NCBI RefSeq assembly: GCF_015477775.1
Contig: NZ_JADLQO010000012.1
Coordinates: forward strand, 186,001 to 250,000
DNA: 64,000 nt
DNA from: Nocardia abscessus
GTDB lineage: Bacteria > Actinomycetota > Actinomycetes > Mycobacteriales > Mycobacteriaceae
Direction: 5' to 3'
Positions within the stretch are counted from its first letter, which is position 1, and every line of letters starts with the position of its first letter. The position numbers and the translations under genes are program-made. The notes below the pieces were generated by a model that saw nothing but the letters and a program-made list of their open reading frames with translations, was not told where the DNA came from and did no database searches. This document shows, one piece after another, positions 8,688-21,180 of this stretch.

Positions 8688-10091
8688 GTGATCGCAACGA
8701 GCTTCCGCGGCGACGGCGGGCGGCTCACCGCCCTCGCGACGCCGATCGCACTGACCCAGCTGGCCCAGATCGCGGTATCCACCACCAACATCGCGCTGAT
8801 GGGCACGCTCGGCGTGCGGCAGGTGGCCGCGGGCGGGCTGGCGATCGTGCTGTTCAACCAGATCCGCACCATGTGCGTCGGGTTGATCACCGGCAGCGGC
8901 AACCAGATCGCCACCGCGGTGAGCGCGGCGGGCAAGCGCGGTGAATCGCCGGATCCGGAGATCCGCGACCTGCTGCGGTCGAGCTTCGCGATCGCCACCG
9001 TCGCCGGGCTCGTCGGCGGGGCGCTGCTGATCGGGCTGGGCTGGGTGCTGCCCTGGCTCGGGCAGGACCCGGGAGTGCTCGCCGACGCCCGTCCCCTGAT
9101 GGTGGCGCTCGCGCCCGGCCTGCTGCCCTGCCTGTGGTTCCAGGTGCTGCGCCAGTACACCGTGGGCATGCAGCGCCCGCAGGCGCTGCTGCTGGTGACG
9201 CTGGGTTCGGTGGTATTGAACCTGCTGCTGGCCCTCGGCTTCATTCACGGCAAGGCCGGACTGCCCGAACTCGGACTCACGGGTATCGGCGTCGCCACCT
9301 CGCTGGTGTTCCTGATCACCTTCGGCGTGTTCTGGGCGATGGTGTGGCGCGACGAGGAACTCGGCCGCACCCTGCCGATGACCCCGCTGCCGGTGCGGTG
9401 GACGACGATTCGCGCCGAGCTGAAATTGGGCACGCCGATCGCGCTGACCTACGGCTCCGAGGCGGGCATGTTCTCGGTGCTCGCCCTCGTCATGGGCAGC
9501 ATCGGACCGGCGGCGCTGGCCGCGCACAACGTCGTCTACCAGATCATCTACATCGTCTTCCAGGTGGCGATCGGCCTGTCGCACGGAGCATCGATCCTGG
9601 TCAGCCACGCGGTGGCGCGGGACGAGCACGCGCACGCCCGCGCGCTGGCCTGGCTCGCGCTGCGCCATGCCGCCGTGATCGCGGCGGTGACGGGCGCGGT
9701 GTACGTGGTCGCGCCGGATCTGGTGCTGCGCCCGTTCCTGGAGTCCTCCGACACCGACACCATCCGGGTGGCGCACACTCTGCTGCTGATCGGCATCGTG
9801 CTGCAGTTCTTCGACGCCGCCCAGAACATCGGCACCGGCCTGCTGCGCGGCCTCAAGGCGACCAACGCGGGCTTCCGGCTGTCGCTGATCGGCTACTGGG
9901 GCGTCGGCCTGCCCGTCGCACTGCTGCTGGCCTACCCGGCCGGCCTCGGCGCCGCAGGCGTCTGGTGGGGACTCACCGCGGGCCTGGCCACCACGGCGGT
10001 CCTCATGCTGCGCCGCTATTTCGCGCTGCTCGACGGCATGGAGCGGGACCGTCCGCGCCTGCTTCCGGAAACCCTCACCACCCCGAGCTGA
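8688..10091 (+). CDS. MATE family efflux transporter
   Basis: A 467-residue multidrug and toxin extrusion family protein with about 12 hydrophobic segments arranged as two six-span halves. Membrane-embedded stretches such as ALTQLAQIAVSTTNIALMG are typical of the family. The GTG at 8688 follows a strong GAAGGAGG ribosome site. It lies 73 bases after the SbnA-like gene and is the last member of the operon, the position taken by the exporter SbnD in the staphyloferrin B locus, though SbnD belongs to the MFS. It probably secretes the operon's product using a proton or sodium gradient. Confidence 0.88.
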   Translation: MIATSFRGDGGRLTALATPIALTQLAQIAVSTTNIALMGTLGVRQVAAGGLAIVLFNQIRTMCVGLITGSGNQIATAVSAAGKRGESPDPEIRDLLRSSFAIATVAGLVGGALLIGLGWVLPWLGQDPGVLADARPLMVALAPGLLPCLWFQVLRQYTVGMQRPQALLLVTLGSVVLNLLLALGFIHGKAGLPELGLTGIGVATSLVFLITFGVFWAMVWRDEELGRTLPMTPLPVRWTTIRAELKLGTPIALTYGSEAGMFSVLALVMGSIGPAALAAHNVVYQIIYIVFQVAIGLSHGASILVSHAVARDEHAHARALAWLALRHAAVIAAVTGAVYVVAPDLVLRPFLESSDTDTIRVAHTLLLIGIVLQFFDAAQNIGTGLLRGLKATNAGFRLSLIGYWGVGLPVALLLAYPAGLGAAGVWWGLTAGLATTAVLMLRRYFALLDGMERDRPRLLPETLTTPS

Positions 10092-10252
10092 CCGGGCCGC
10101 GAACGCGTCGTACGCCACCGTGCGGCGCGGGCGCGTGGCCGTGACGAGTTCGTCGACCATGCCCGAGGGATGCCGCGCGTCACGTAGCGTTGAAGTGTCG
10201 TCGGACTGAGATGGCGCGTGCGATTCGCAGCCCTCGGATCGGGAGGTGCCAG

Positions 10253-11341
10253 GTGCTGAGCGTGTTCTCCTCACCGGGACATTACGTGCAGGGCCGGGAC
10301 GCCACCGCGGCGCTCGGCGCCGAGATGACCCGGCTCGGCATCGGCGGGCCGGTGCTCATCGTGTGCGGCTCCAGCGCTTTCCGGCTGCTCGCCAGCACCT
10401 GGGAGCGCGCGCTCACGGATGCGAAGATCGCCTATTCGATCCACCTGTCCGGCGGGGAATGCAGCAGGGCGGAGATCGCCCGGATCGCCCACGCCGTCGA
10501 AGAGACCGGCAGCACGGTCGTCCTCGGCGCGGGCGGCGGCAAGGTGCTCGACGCGGCGCGCGCGGTCGCCGACGATCTCGACCTGCCGATGATCAGCTGC
10601 CCGAGCACCGCCTCCAGCGACGCGCCGTGCAGCGCGTTGTCGGTGATCTACACCGAGGCGGGTGAATTCGAGGCGTATCAGCTGGTACGGCGGAATCCGG
10701 CGCTGGTGCTGGTGGATACCTCGGTCGTCGCGCAGGCGCCGGACAGGCTGCTCGCCGCGGGCATGGGCGATGCTCTTGCCACCTGGTTCGAGGCGCGCAC
10801 GTGCAGCGCCGCGCAGGTGCGCAACATGCGCGGCGGCGCGTCCACGCGCAGCGCCACCGCGCTGGCCGAACTGTGTTACCGCACCCTGCTCGCCGACGGC
10901 GCCCAGGCGCTGGCCGCTGTTCGCGGCCACAGCGTCACACCCGCGCTGGAGCGCGTGGTCGAGGCCAACACGCTGCTGTCGGGGCTCGGTTTCGAATCGT
11001 CCGGGCTGGCCGCGGCACACGCGGTGCACAACGGCCTCACCGCCGCCGCGCAGACCCGCCCGTTCCTGCACGGCGAGAAGGTCGCCTTCGGCACCGTCAC
11101 CCAGCTGGTCCTGGAAGGCGCGCCCACGTCGGAGATCGACGTGGTGCTCGATTTCTGCGTCGAGATGGGCCTGCCGACCACGCTCGCCGCACTGGGGCTG
11201 CCCGATGCCGACGACGAGACGCTCTCGGTCATCGCGCACCGGGCGACCGCTCCGGGCGAGACGATCCACAACGAACCCTTCACCGTGAACGCCGCGATGG
11301 TGGTGGACGCCCTGCGCACCGCTGACGCCCTCGGACAGTGA
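10253..11341 (+). CDS. gldA: Glycerol dehydrogenase, iron/zinc-dependent
   Basis: A 362-residue member of the iron-containing alcohol dehydrogenase superfamily that closely resembles GldA, which oxidises glycerol to dihydroxyacetone with NAD. The NAD-binding GAGGGKVLDAAR and the metal-ligand regions GMGDALATWFEA, AAHAVHNGL and HGEKVAFG are all present. GTG 10253 is preceded by GGGAGG with a 7-base spacer; the in-frame region upstream looks non-coding. A 160-base gap separates it from the MATE gene, so it probably has its own promoter and may not belong to the amino-acid pathway. It could also act on another polyol. Confidence 0.85.
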   Translation: MLSVFSSPGHYVQGRDATAALGAEMTRLGIGGPVLIVCGSSAFRLLASTWERALTDAKIAYSIHLSGGECSRAEIARIAHAVEETGSTVVLGAGGGKVLDAARAVADDLDLPMISCPSTASSDAPCSALSVIYTEAGEFEAYQLVRRNPALVLVDTSVVAQAPDRLLAAGMGDALATWFEARTCSAAQVRNMRGGASTRSATALAELCYRTLLADGAQALAAVRGHSVTPALERVVEANTLLSGLGFESSGLAAAHAVHNGLTAAAQTRPFLHGEKVAFGTVTQLVLEGAPTSEIDVVLDFCVEMGLPTTLAALGLPDADDETLSVIAHRATAPGETIHNEPFTVNAAMVVDALRTADALGQ

Positions 11342-11504
11342 CGAATACCACTCCGGCCTGCGTTTCCCCAGCGTTCGACACCGAAAACTCACCTTCCCGC
11401 AAGCGTGTCTTCATCAACCGTCGGGAAACCTGTCCGTAACCGACGCTATCGTGGCGACGGAGCCAAGCCAATGGCGGGCAAACCGCCAGGAGGGATTCGG
11501 TCCG

Positions 11505-12458
11505 GTGTCCATCACCAGAGTCGCGGAGTACCCGCGTCCGGATCACGTGTTGTTCCACTTCAGCGACACACATCTCATCGCAGGCGACGACCCCCTGTAC
11601 GGCGACGTCGACGCCGACCTGCGGTTACGGCAACTGCTCGAGCAGGCCGCCGCGAGCCGGATCCGCCCGACCGCGATCGTGTTCACCGGCGACCTCACCG
11701 ATCGAGGCGAGCCGGCCGCGTACGCCAAGCTGAAGGCGATCGTCGAGCCATTCGCGAGAAGTTTGCAGGCACCCATCGTCTGGGTCACCGGCAACCACGA
11801 CGACCGCGCCGCCCTCCGCGCCCGCCTGCTCGGCGAGTACCCCACGACCTCCCCGCTGGACCGGGTGCACCTGATCGACGGGCTGCGCATCATCTCCTTG
11901 GACACCTCGGTTCCCGGACACCACCACGGGGAGATCTCCGACGCCCAGCTGGAGTGGCTGCGCTCGGTACTGGCCGAGCCCGCGCCCTTCGGCACCATCC
12001 TGGCCATGCACCATCCGCCGGTGCCCTGCGTGGTAGACCTCGCCGTCACCGTGGAACTGCGGGACCAGCGCAGGCTGGCCGACGTGCTGGACGGCAGCGA
12101 CGTGCGCGCCATCCTCGCCGGGCACCTGCACTTCTCCACCAGCGCGACCTTCGCGGGCATCCCGGTCTCGGTGGCGTCGGCCACCTGCTACAGCCAGGAT
12201 CTCGGCGTGGCGCAGGGCGGCCTGCGCGGCCAGGACGGCGCGCAGGCCTTCAACTACGTGCACGTCTACCCGGACACCGTGGTGCACTCCGTGGTGCCCA
12301 TCGAGCGCGGCCGCACGGTCGGCGCTCCCGCTACGCCGGAGGAGGCGCAGCAGCGGCTCGCGGAGGAGGGCATCGTGATCCCGCCCGCCGCGCGCATCCC
12401 GCACGTCATGCGGCGCCCGGCGTCGACTCCGGAATCGGACGACGAGGCGGTCTACTGA
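11505..12458 (+). CDS. cpdA: Class III cyclic nucleotide phosphodiesterase (Rv0805 ortholog)
   Basis: A 317-residue calcineurin-like metallophosphoesterase. Metal ligands fall in the same numbering as I recall for M. tuberculosis Rv0805: Asp21 and His23 in SDTHL, Asp63 in GDLTDRG and Asn97 in GNHDD, followed by MHHPPVP and GHLHFS. The match extends through VDADLRLRQLLEQ and VSVASATCY. Rv0805 hydrolyses cyclic nucleotides, with 2',3'-cyclic forms preferred, and affects the cell envelope. GTG 11505 has CAGGAGGG upstream. The 3' end overlaps the convergent Stealth gene by 53 bases. Confidence 0.9.
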   Translation: MSITRVAEYPRPDHVLFHFSDTHLIAGDDPLYGDVDADLRLRQLLEQAAASRIRPTAIVFTGDLTDRGEPAAYAKLKAIVEPFARSLQAPIVWVTGNHDDRAALRARLLGEYPTTSPLDRVHLIDGLRIISLDTSVPGHHHGEISDAQLEWLRSVLAEPAPFGTILAMHHPPVPCVVDLAVTVELRDQRRLADVLDGSDVRAILAGHLHFSTSATFAGIPVSVASATCYSQDLGVAQGGLRGQDGAQAFNYVHVYPDTVVHSVVPIERGRTVGAPATPEEAQQRLAEEGIVIPPAARIPHVMRRPASTPESDDEAVY

Positions 12459-13869
12459 GCCGCTCCCACGGCGCCGGATCCGGGTAGTACCCGGCCAGGA
12501 ACTCCGAGACGATCCGCACCCGCTCGGACTCGGCGACCTCGGGGAAACTGCCGTCGTTGAGGCAGAAGAAGTCGACGTCGCGATGGCGCGCCAGCCCGTC
12601 CAGCAGGGCAAGGCCGTGGTCGCTGGTCGTATCGACGTATCGCACTCTCGCCGTCTCCTGCGGCACCGCTCGACCGGTCAGCAGGGCGTAGTAGTGATAC
12701 AGCGAGTTGGTGACCGAGATGTCGGTGGCCGCCCGGAACCGGCTCGCGCTCGTGCGCGCGAAGTCCGCGGCGAATTCCTCCTCCATCTCCAGCAGCACGC
12801 TGCGCCGCAGCGGAGCGGGCGTGTGCTCGAGATGCCGGGTGATGACGTGACCGAAGCGGTCGGCCAGCAGCGCCCGGTTCACCCGCGCGGCGTTCTCGAA
12901 ACCACTGCGCCGCTCATGGTTGCTTCCCGGGCCGATCCGGAGGTCCGCTTCGATGAACCGGCTCACCCCGCCCGGGGTGAAGAACATCGACGGGCGCACC
13001 GGCCGCGCGAAGAACATGTCGTCGTTGGAGTAGAGGAAGTGCTCGCTGAGCCCCTCGATGTGCTGCAACTGACATTCGACCGCGTGCGAATTGAACACCG
13101 GCAAACCGCTCACGTCGCGGAAGTGGTCCACCGCGCGCACCACGGTCACCTTCGGATGCGCGGTCAGCCAGTCCGGCGGCGTGGAGTCGGTCGCGATGAA
13201 GATCCGGCGGATCCACGGCGCGTTCTTGTGCACCGACCGCAGGGCGTACTTCAGCTCATCGATCTGCCGGATCCTGGCGTCCGCGTCGTCACCCTCTCCG
13301 ACCACGACCTGGGCCAGCATGCCGGCGCGGCGGGCGCGGAACGCGGGGTCGGAGCCGTCCACCCAGGAGAACACCAGGTCGATGTCGAAACCGACGTCGC
13401 CGGTCTGCGGCGCGAACATGTCCACCAGGGTCGGCCAGGTTCGGTCGAACAGCCGCACCTGGGTGCGCTGGACGTCGGCGAGGTCGAAGACCGGGCGGGT
13501 CAGCGCGTTCGGGCGCGGGCAGGTCACGGTGTCGCCGTGGTACTCCCACAGTTCCAGCTCGACGTGATGCGCCGGATCGTGGTCGCGCCCGAGCCGGAAT
13601 ACGTTGTGCTGCAGTTCCACACAGGAGAATCCCGCCGACATCGCGGCGGCGGTCACCCGGCGCACCATCAGGCGATGCGCCGCGTCGGCCGCGAGCACGA
13701 GCCGGTGGCCGCTGTCGCGCACGAGCAGGAACGGCACCTCCGCCGCCGCCAGTTCCGCGCGCAGGTACCCGAGATCCTCGATCATCGCCGCGGACACGGC
13801 GAGATTGCTCGCCACGTGCCGCGTCACCATTTCCACCGCCCCCGAATTCACTGCTCCCCTGTCCACCAT
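12406..13869 (-). CDS. Stealth-family capsular polysaccharide phosphotransferase
   Basis: A protein of about 487 residues with the four conserved Stealth regions. CR1 is IDLVFSWVDGSDPAFRARR. CR2 runs from DELKYALRSV through PWIRRIFIATD, VFNSHAVE and FLYSNDDMFF. CR3 is near NHERRSGFENAARVNRALL and CR4 near DISVTNSLYHYYALL. Stealth proteins transfer hexose-1-phosphate units from nucleotide sugars to build phosphate-linked surface polysaccharides, and the family includes GlcNAc-phosphotransferase. An unrelated stretch of about 130 residues precedes CR1. ATG 13869 is chosen because GGAG stands 6 bases upstream; the frame stays open to an ATG at 14040, but that extension is low-complexity. Confidence 0.85.
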   Translation of the reverse strand: MVDRGAVNSGAVEMVTRHVASNLAVSAAMIEDLGYLRAELAAAEVPFLLVRDSGHRLVLAADAAHRLMVRRVTAAAMSAGFSCVELQHNVFRLGRDHDPAHHVELELWEYHGDTVTCPRPNALTRPVFDLADVQRTQVRLFDRTWPTLVDMFAPQTGDVGFDIDLVFSWVDGSDPAFRARRAGMLAQVVVGEGDDADARIRQIDELKYALRSVHKNAPWIRRIFIATDSTPPDWLTAHPKVTVVRAVDHFRDVSGLPVFNSHAVECQLQHIEGLSEHFLYSNDDMFFARPVRPSMFFTPGGVSRFIEADLRIGPGSNHERRSGFENAARVNRALLADRFGHVITRHLEHTPAPLRRSVLLEMEEEFAADFARTSASRFRAATDISVTNSLYHYYALLTGRAVPQETARVRYVDTTSDHGLALLDGLARHRDVDFFCLNDGSFPEVAESERVRIVSEFLAGYYPDPAPWERLSRPPRRPIPESTPGAA

Positions 13870-14369
13870 CACTGTCTCCACATCCGTCTGTCCGCCGGTT
13901 TCCGATTGCATCCGGGGCACCGCGCCGAGCCGTGGTTCCGCCGATGCGGAGGCATCGACAGAGATGACCGCGCCCGGCGCGGTGACATTCAGAAATGGGG
14001 AAGGGTGCCGAAGCGGGGGTGCGAATTGATCACCTGGCATGCAGACGACTGGTGGACCATTTCGTTTTCACCTCACTCACGGCCGGACGCGCGAAGCGTC
14101 GTGGATGGAAGCGCTGTACTCGTGCGGGGACTCGAAGGGCACGGGCGGCAGCCGCGGAGCCGGACAGTCATCGGCCGGCGGAAAGTGGTCTGCCCAGAAA
14201 ATACCGGGCACCTCTACGAATGATGCAACGCGCTGGAGATTCCGTCAATCGGCGCTGCTGAACTGGCCGTGCCCGTGCGCTGCCGCTGACCGCGTGCGGA
14301 CAGGCGCGACGTGGCACACCGCAGGCTACTTAGTTAGGGTAGGCTCACCATATTGACTGGAGAAAGGTT
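13870..14369. other. Divergent intergenic region, Stealth gene to flavodoxin
   Basis: About 500 bases without a convincing gene. Short open frames here have no family resemblance. It must hold the divergent promoters, and near the flavodoxin end it holds an iron box at 14334-14352. An upstream extension of the Stealth gene to 14040 cannot be excluded. Confidence 0.5.
14334..14352. promoter_or_regulatory. IdeR/DmdR-like iron box upstream of flavodoxin
   Basis: TTAGGGTAGGCTCACCATA matches the IdeR/DtxR consensus at 15 of 19 positions. It ends 17 bases before the flavodoxin start codon, so a bound repressor would cover the core promoter or transcription start. Replacing ferredoxin by flavodoxin under iron starvation is well known, which makes the site biologically sensible. 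Confidence 0.68.
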
Positions 14370-14831
14370 GTGCCGGTGCGTGTCATCATCCTGTTCGGAA
14401 CCGAGATGGGCACCGCGGAGTCCGCGGCGGACAGCATCGCCGGAGAACTCCACGGGGCGCACGACGTCTCGGTGCACGACATGACGGACTTCGACATCGC
14501 GGATCTGGACCCGCGCCACTTCCACGTCGTCGTGTGCTCGACCTACGGCGACGGCGACCTGCCGACCGGCGCCGAACCCTTCTACGAGGCGCTCGACCGG
14601 CACCGCCCGGATCTGCGCGGCCTGCGGTTCGCCGTGTTCGGGCTCGGCGACACCGTCTACGGCGACACGTTCAATCGCGGCGGCGAGATCATCGCCGAGA
14701 AACTCGTCGAGTGCGGCGCCACCCAGGTCGGCGAGCACGCGCGGCACGACGCGTCGACGGAGATCCGCGCCAGGGACCTGGCTGCGCAGTGGGCCGCCAC
14801 GCTCGACATTCCCGCGCTGGTCTCGGCCTGA
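14370..14831 (+). CDS. Flavodoxin / MioC-like FMN protein
   Basis: A 153-residue flavodoxin-fold electron carrier. The FMN phosphate loop appears as FGTEMGTAESAADSI near residue 10, the first flavin loop as STYGDGDLPTG and the second as FGLGDTVYGDTF. Length and motifs fit short-chain flavodoxins or MioC rather than reductases. GTG 14370 has GGAGAAAGG directly upstream. It is monocistronic, with an iron box over the promoter, so it probably substitutes for iron-sulfur ferredoxins when iron is scarce. Its redox partner is not evident nearby. Confidence 0.85.
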   Translation: MPVRVIILFGTEMGTAESAADSIAGELHGAHDVSVHDMTDFDIADLDPRHFHVVVCSTYGDGDLPTGAEPFYEALDRHRPDLRGLRFAVFGLGDTVYGDTFNRGGEIIAEKLVECGATQVGEHARHDASTEIRARDLAAQWAATLDIPALVSA

Positions 14832-14973
14832 CCGTCGCCGGGGGCGGGGCGGGGATCACGCGATAGCGGTCCGGACAAAGTGCACAGCGCCAGCGGACAA
14901 GTGGCGCAGCACCTTAGACTGCTATCAAGCGCGGCACAGCCCGCCGCGCTCGACGATCCATGAGGTGACGAAG

Positions 14974-15459
14974 ATGGCAGCCGGAGCGAGCCCCGCCCAA
15001 CGTCAGCACAACTCGACAGATCATCCCGAGCTGGACGTGCTCCCGGAATGGCCCCTGGAGACGATCGGCGTGCTGGTGACGACCGACCCCGCGCCGCACG
15101 CGATTCCGGTGTCCTGGCCGGTGCGCGCCGGCGATCGGCGAATCCTGCTCAGCCTGAAGTACGATCGCGGGTCACTGGCCCGGCTGCGTGAGCATCCCGA
15201 AGTGGCGCTGCTGATCCTCGGCGGCGGCAACGTGGCGATGTGCGCCCGGGGCACCGCGCATGTGGTCGCCGAGCAGATGCCCGGCGCCGACGACTACGTC
15301 GCGGTCCGCATCGACGTCGACGTGATCGATGACCACCGCCAGTCGGCCTTCGCCGTCGTGCAAGGCATTCAGCGCACCGTGCTCGACGACGAGAGCGAGC
15401 TGCGCGCGCTGAAGGACCGGGTCAGCACCTTGAAAACCTGGGCAGACCACCAGAACTGA
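14974..15459 (+). CDS. FMN-binding split-barrel (PNPOx-like) protein
   Basis: A protein of about 161 residues of the pyridoxamine 5'-phosphate oxidase-like split-barrel group. The pattern GVLVTTDPAPHAIPVSWPV, then LLSLKYDRGSLARLREHPEVALLILG and CARGTAHVV, follows the family's beta-barrel strands. Actinobacterial members use FMN, F420 or haem for varied reductions and oxidations, and no specific reaction can be assigned. ATG 14974 is preferred (GAGGTGA 6 bases upstream); GTG 14965 would add three residues. It appears to be a single-gene unit between flavodoxin and terD. Confidence 0.7.
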   Translation: MAAGASPAQRQHNSTDHPELDVLPEWPLETIGVLVTTDPAPHAIPVSWPVRAGDRRILLSLKYDRGSLARLREHPEVALLILGGGNVAMCARGTAHVVAEQMPGADDYVAVRIDVDVIDDHRQSAFAVVQGIQRTVLDDESELRALKDRVSTLKTWADHQN

Positions 15460-15525
15460 ATCGGCCCGGCGGCCCCGGGCAGCAAGGAAGAAGGCGGCAC
15501 CGTCCGTGCCGCGCGGAAGGGGATC

Positions 15526-16101
15526 ATGAGCGTCACTCTGGCCAAAGGCGGCAACGTTTCGCTGTCGAAGCAGGCGGCGAATCTCACCAAGGTAGCGGTG
15601 GGACTCGGCTGGGACGTGCGCACCACCACCGGCGCCGACTATGATCTCGACGCCAGCGCGCTCGCCTGCGGGTCGAATCTGAAAGTGCTGTCCGATCAGC
15701 ACTTCATCTTCTACAACAACCTGCGCTCTCCCGACGGATCCATCGAGCACACCGGCGACAATCTCACCGGGGCGGGCGAAGGCGACGACGAGGTGATCAA
15801 TGTCGACCTCACGGCCACGCCGCCGAACATCACCAACATCTTCTTCCCGGTGTCCATTCACGACGCCGACGCTCGCGGCCAGTCGTTCGGTCAGATCCGC
15901 AACGCCTTCATCCGCGTCGTCGACGCGGGCACCGGCGTCGAACTGGCTCGCTACGACCTCACCGAGGACGCGTCCACCGAAACGGCCATGATCTTCGGCG
16001 AGCTGTACCGCCACAACAACGAATGGAAGTTCCGCGCCATCGGCCAGGGCTACGCCTCCGGTCTGGCGGGAATCGCCCGCGACTACGGCGTGAACATCTG
16101 A
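15526..16101 (+). CDS. terD: TerD family stress protein
   Basis: A 191-residue TerD-domain protein covering the full family length, beginning MSVTLAKGGNVSLSK. Calcium-binding acidic clusters typical of TerD are seen in DYDLDASALAC and GEGDDEVINVDL. TerD proteins are linked to tellurite resistance, phage inhibition and general stress, with the exact biochemistry unsettled. The ATG follows GGAAGGGG. No other ter genes are adjacent, so it is a lone copy, as is common in actinobacteria. Confidence 0.88.
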   Translation: MSVTLAKGGNVSLSKQAANLTKVAVGLGWDVRTTTGADYDLDASALACGSNLKVLSDQHFIFYNNLRSPDGSIEHTGDNLTGAGEGDDEVINVDLTATPPNITNIFFPVSIHDADARGQSFGQIRNAFIRVVDAGTGVELARYDLTEDASTETAMIFGELYRHNNEWKFRAIGQGYASGLAGIARDYGVNI

Positions 16102-16162
16102 CTCCTCCTCGACCACGGCCGGTCGATGTGGAACACCACACGACCTGCCCGGCCGACCACAT

Positions 16163-16486
16163 TCAGCCGCAGCAGACCGGGTCGTCGCAGGGGTCTCCCA
16201 CTTCGCTGCCGTATGCCGTGAAGGCCTGGATGGGCGCCACGGCTTGCTCGGCGATGCGGGGGTCCAGCGACGGTGCGGAGCGGTCACTCGGGCGGCCCCA
16301 AGTCGGCGGCGTGTCGTCGAGGTCGAAACGACGGGCGCCGTCGACGAAGAGTGTCCAGAGCGGATGATCCGGGAAGCCGTTGATCCGCAGGACCCACCAC
16401 TGGTCGTCCACGAGGGCGGCGACGGGAAACCGGCCGATCCCGGTCCGTTGCCACTGCGGTCGCGCGTGGAGTTCGGGGTAGGGCAT
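16163..16486 (-). CDS. Small protein of unknown function with a Cys-rich tail
   Basis: A 107-residue protein I do not recognise. It begins MPYPELHARPQW and contains a WWVLRINGFPDHPLWTLFVDG segment pattern (aromatic-rich, beta-strand-like). It ends in DPCDDPVCCG, an unusual cluster of three cysteines. ATG 16486 is chosen; an in-frame upstream ATG at 16528 is possible. It is convergent with terD and lies downstream of mazG on the same strand, separated by about 60 bases. The cysteine tail could bind a metal, but nothing else supports a function. Confidence 0.6.
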   Translation of the reverse strand: MPYPELHARPQWQRTGIGRFPVAALVDDQWWVLRINGFPDHPLWTLFVDGARRFDLDDTPPTWGRPSDRSAPSLDPRIAEQAVAPIQAFTAYGSEVGDPCDDPVCCG

Positions 16487-16543
16487 CGTCCCAGTCTCCC
16501 TGATCCAGCCGTCACGTGGCGGCCGCATACCCCGGCCTTCAGC

Positions 16544-17343
16544 CTACTCACATCCTTCCGGCCAGAAGGCGCGCCAATCCTCGGCTGTGAGGGGTAGGCG
16601 TTCACCGCGGTCCTTTTCCGCCGCGTCCTCCGCCGCGCGGATAGCGGCGGCGAACCTCAGCGTCGCTTTGCGGAGATTTTCTTCGGCGCTTTCCGGCCCG
16701 CCGAGGCGCACGACGCGGAGAGCCTCGGGCACGAGATCGGACGGCAGGCCCGCCTTCGTGCTGCGGGAGACGATCTTCTCGGCGAGAGCCAGGGCGGGCT
16801 GGGCCATGGCGATGCCGTCCAGGCAGGAGCGGCGGGACTTCTCGGCGGATTTGCGTTCTTCCCAGGCGCGTTCCTGCGCGGCGATCTTCTCCGCCACCGA
16901 CGCGGACGGATCGATCGCGGAGCCCGCCAGGTGCGGGCTGCGGTTGACCAGCTTCGCGACGAGAGCGGCGGCGACATCGTCCACGGTGAATTCGCCTGCG
17001 GCCTGGGCAATCCGGGAATGGAAGAGCACTTGCAGCAGCAGGTCGCCGAGTTCCTCCTTGATCGTCTCGGCATCGCTGTGCTGGATGGCGTCGAGCAACT
17101 CGTAGGTTTCCTCGAGCAGGTAAGGTCGCAGCGAATCGTGGGTCTGGGTGACCTCCCAGCCCCCGAAGTGCCAGAGACGGTCCATGACCTCGACCGCCCC
17201 GGCCAAACCGGCCGCGACCACCGCCGTGTCCGTGCGCGGGATCGCGTCGCCGTTCGGCGCGGCGCGATTCACGCCGTCGGCCCTGCGTTCGGCGGCACGG
17301 TGACGGGCAGCCCGCAGGACGGACTCGTCGCGATCGGCCGAAC

Positions 17344-17347
<4 letters not shown>
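16544..17347 (-). CDS. mazG: MazG family nucleoside triphosphate pyrophosphohydrolase
   Basis: A 267-residue MazG-domain NTP pyrophosphohydrolase that removes aberrant or oxidised nucleotides. The Mg-binding EExxE helix is LLEETYELLDAIQ and is followed by EELGDLLLQVLFH, the paired acidic motif of the all-alpha NTPase fold. The ATG overlaps the mfd stop in an ATGA junction (17344-17347), so the two genes are translationally coupled. The same mfd-mazG order occurs in M. tuberculosis (Rv1020-Rv1021). Coupling to mfd fits a shared role in genome maintenance. Confidence 0.9.
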
Positions 17348-20955
<3,608 letters not shown>

Positions 20956-21013
20956 CGACAACTCCTGAGCGCAGGCGAGACGGTTCGAGCGGCCAACCGA
21001 GTCTAGTTAAGCG

Positions 21014-21112
21014 GGTGTCCCGTTTTTGCAGCGCCTGCGGCGACGCGTGTTCGAGACCGCCTTCGCCGTGCGCAGGCGCGACCGCCGTCGGGCGTCTCGG
21101 TCTCGAACGCGA
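21014..21112. repeat. Partial copy of the 3'-end repeat, with inverted arms
   Basis: The segment TTTTTGCAGCGCCTGCGGCG followed by CGTGTTCG resembles the start of the longer repeat at 60351-60590. It also has its own inverted arms, CGTGTTCGAGACCG near 21036 and CGGTCTCGAACGCG near 21097. It lies between DUF1330 and mfd, both on the minus strand. Confidence 0.5.
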
Positions 21113-21180
21113 CGATTACCTGGATTCGCTCCGGCCTGGCTGATCAGGAGAACCGGGATAGAGCGCGAACCGCGGAGCGT

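Noticed and set aside
15172..16605. A 477-codon minus-strand frame opposite terD and the FMN-binding protein
   Set aside because: It is antisense to two recognisable genes. Only the short MPYPELHARPQ gene, in a different frame, was kept on this strand.
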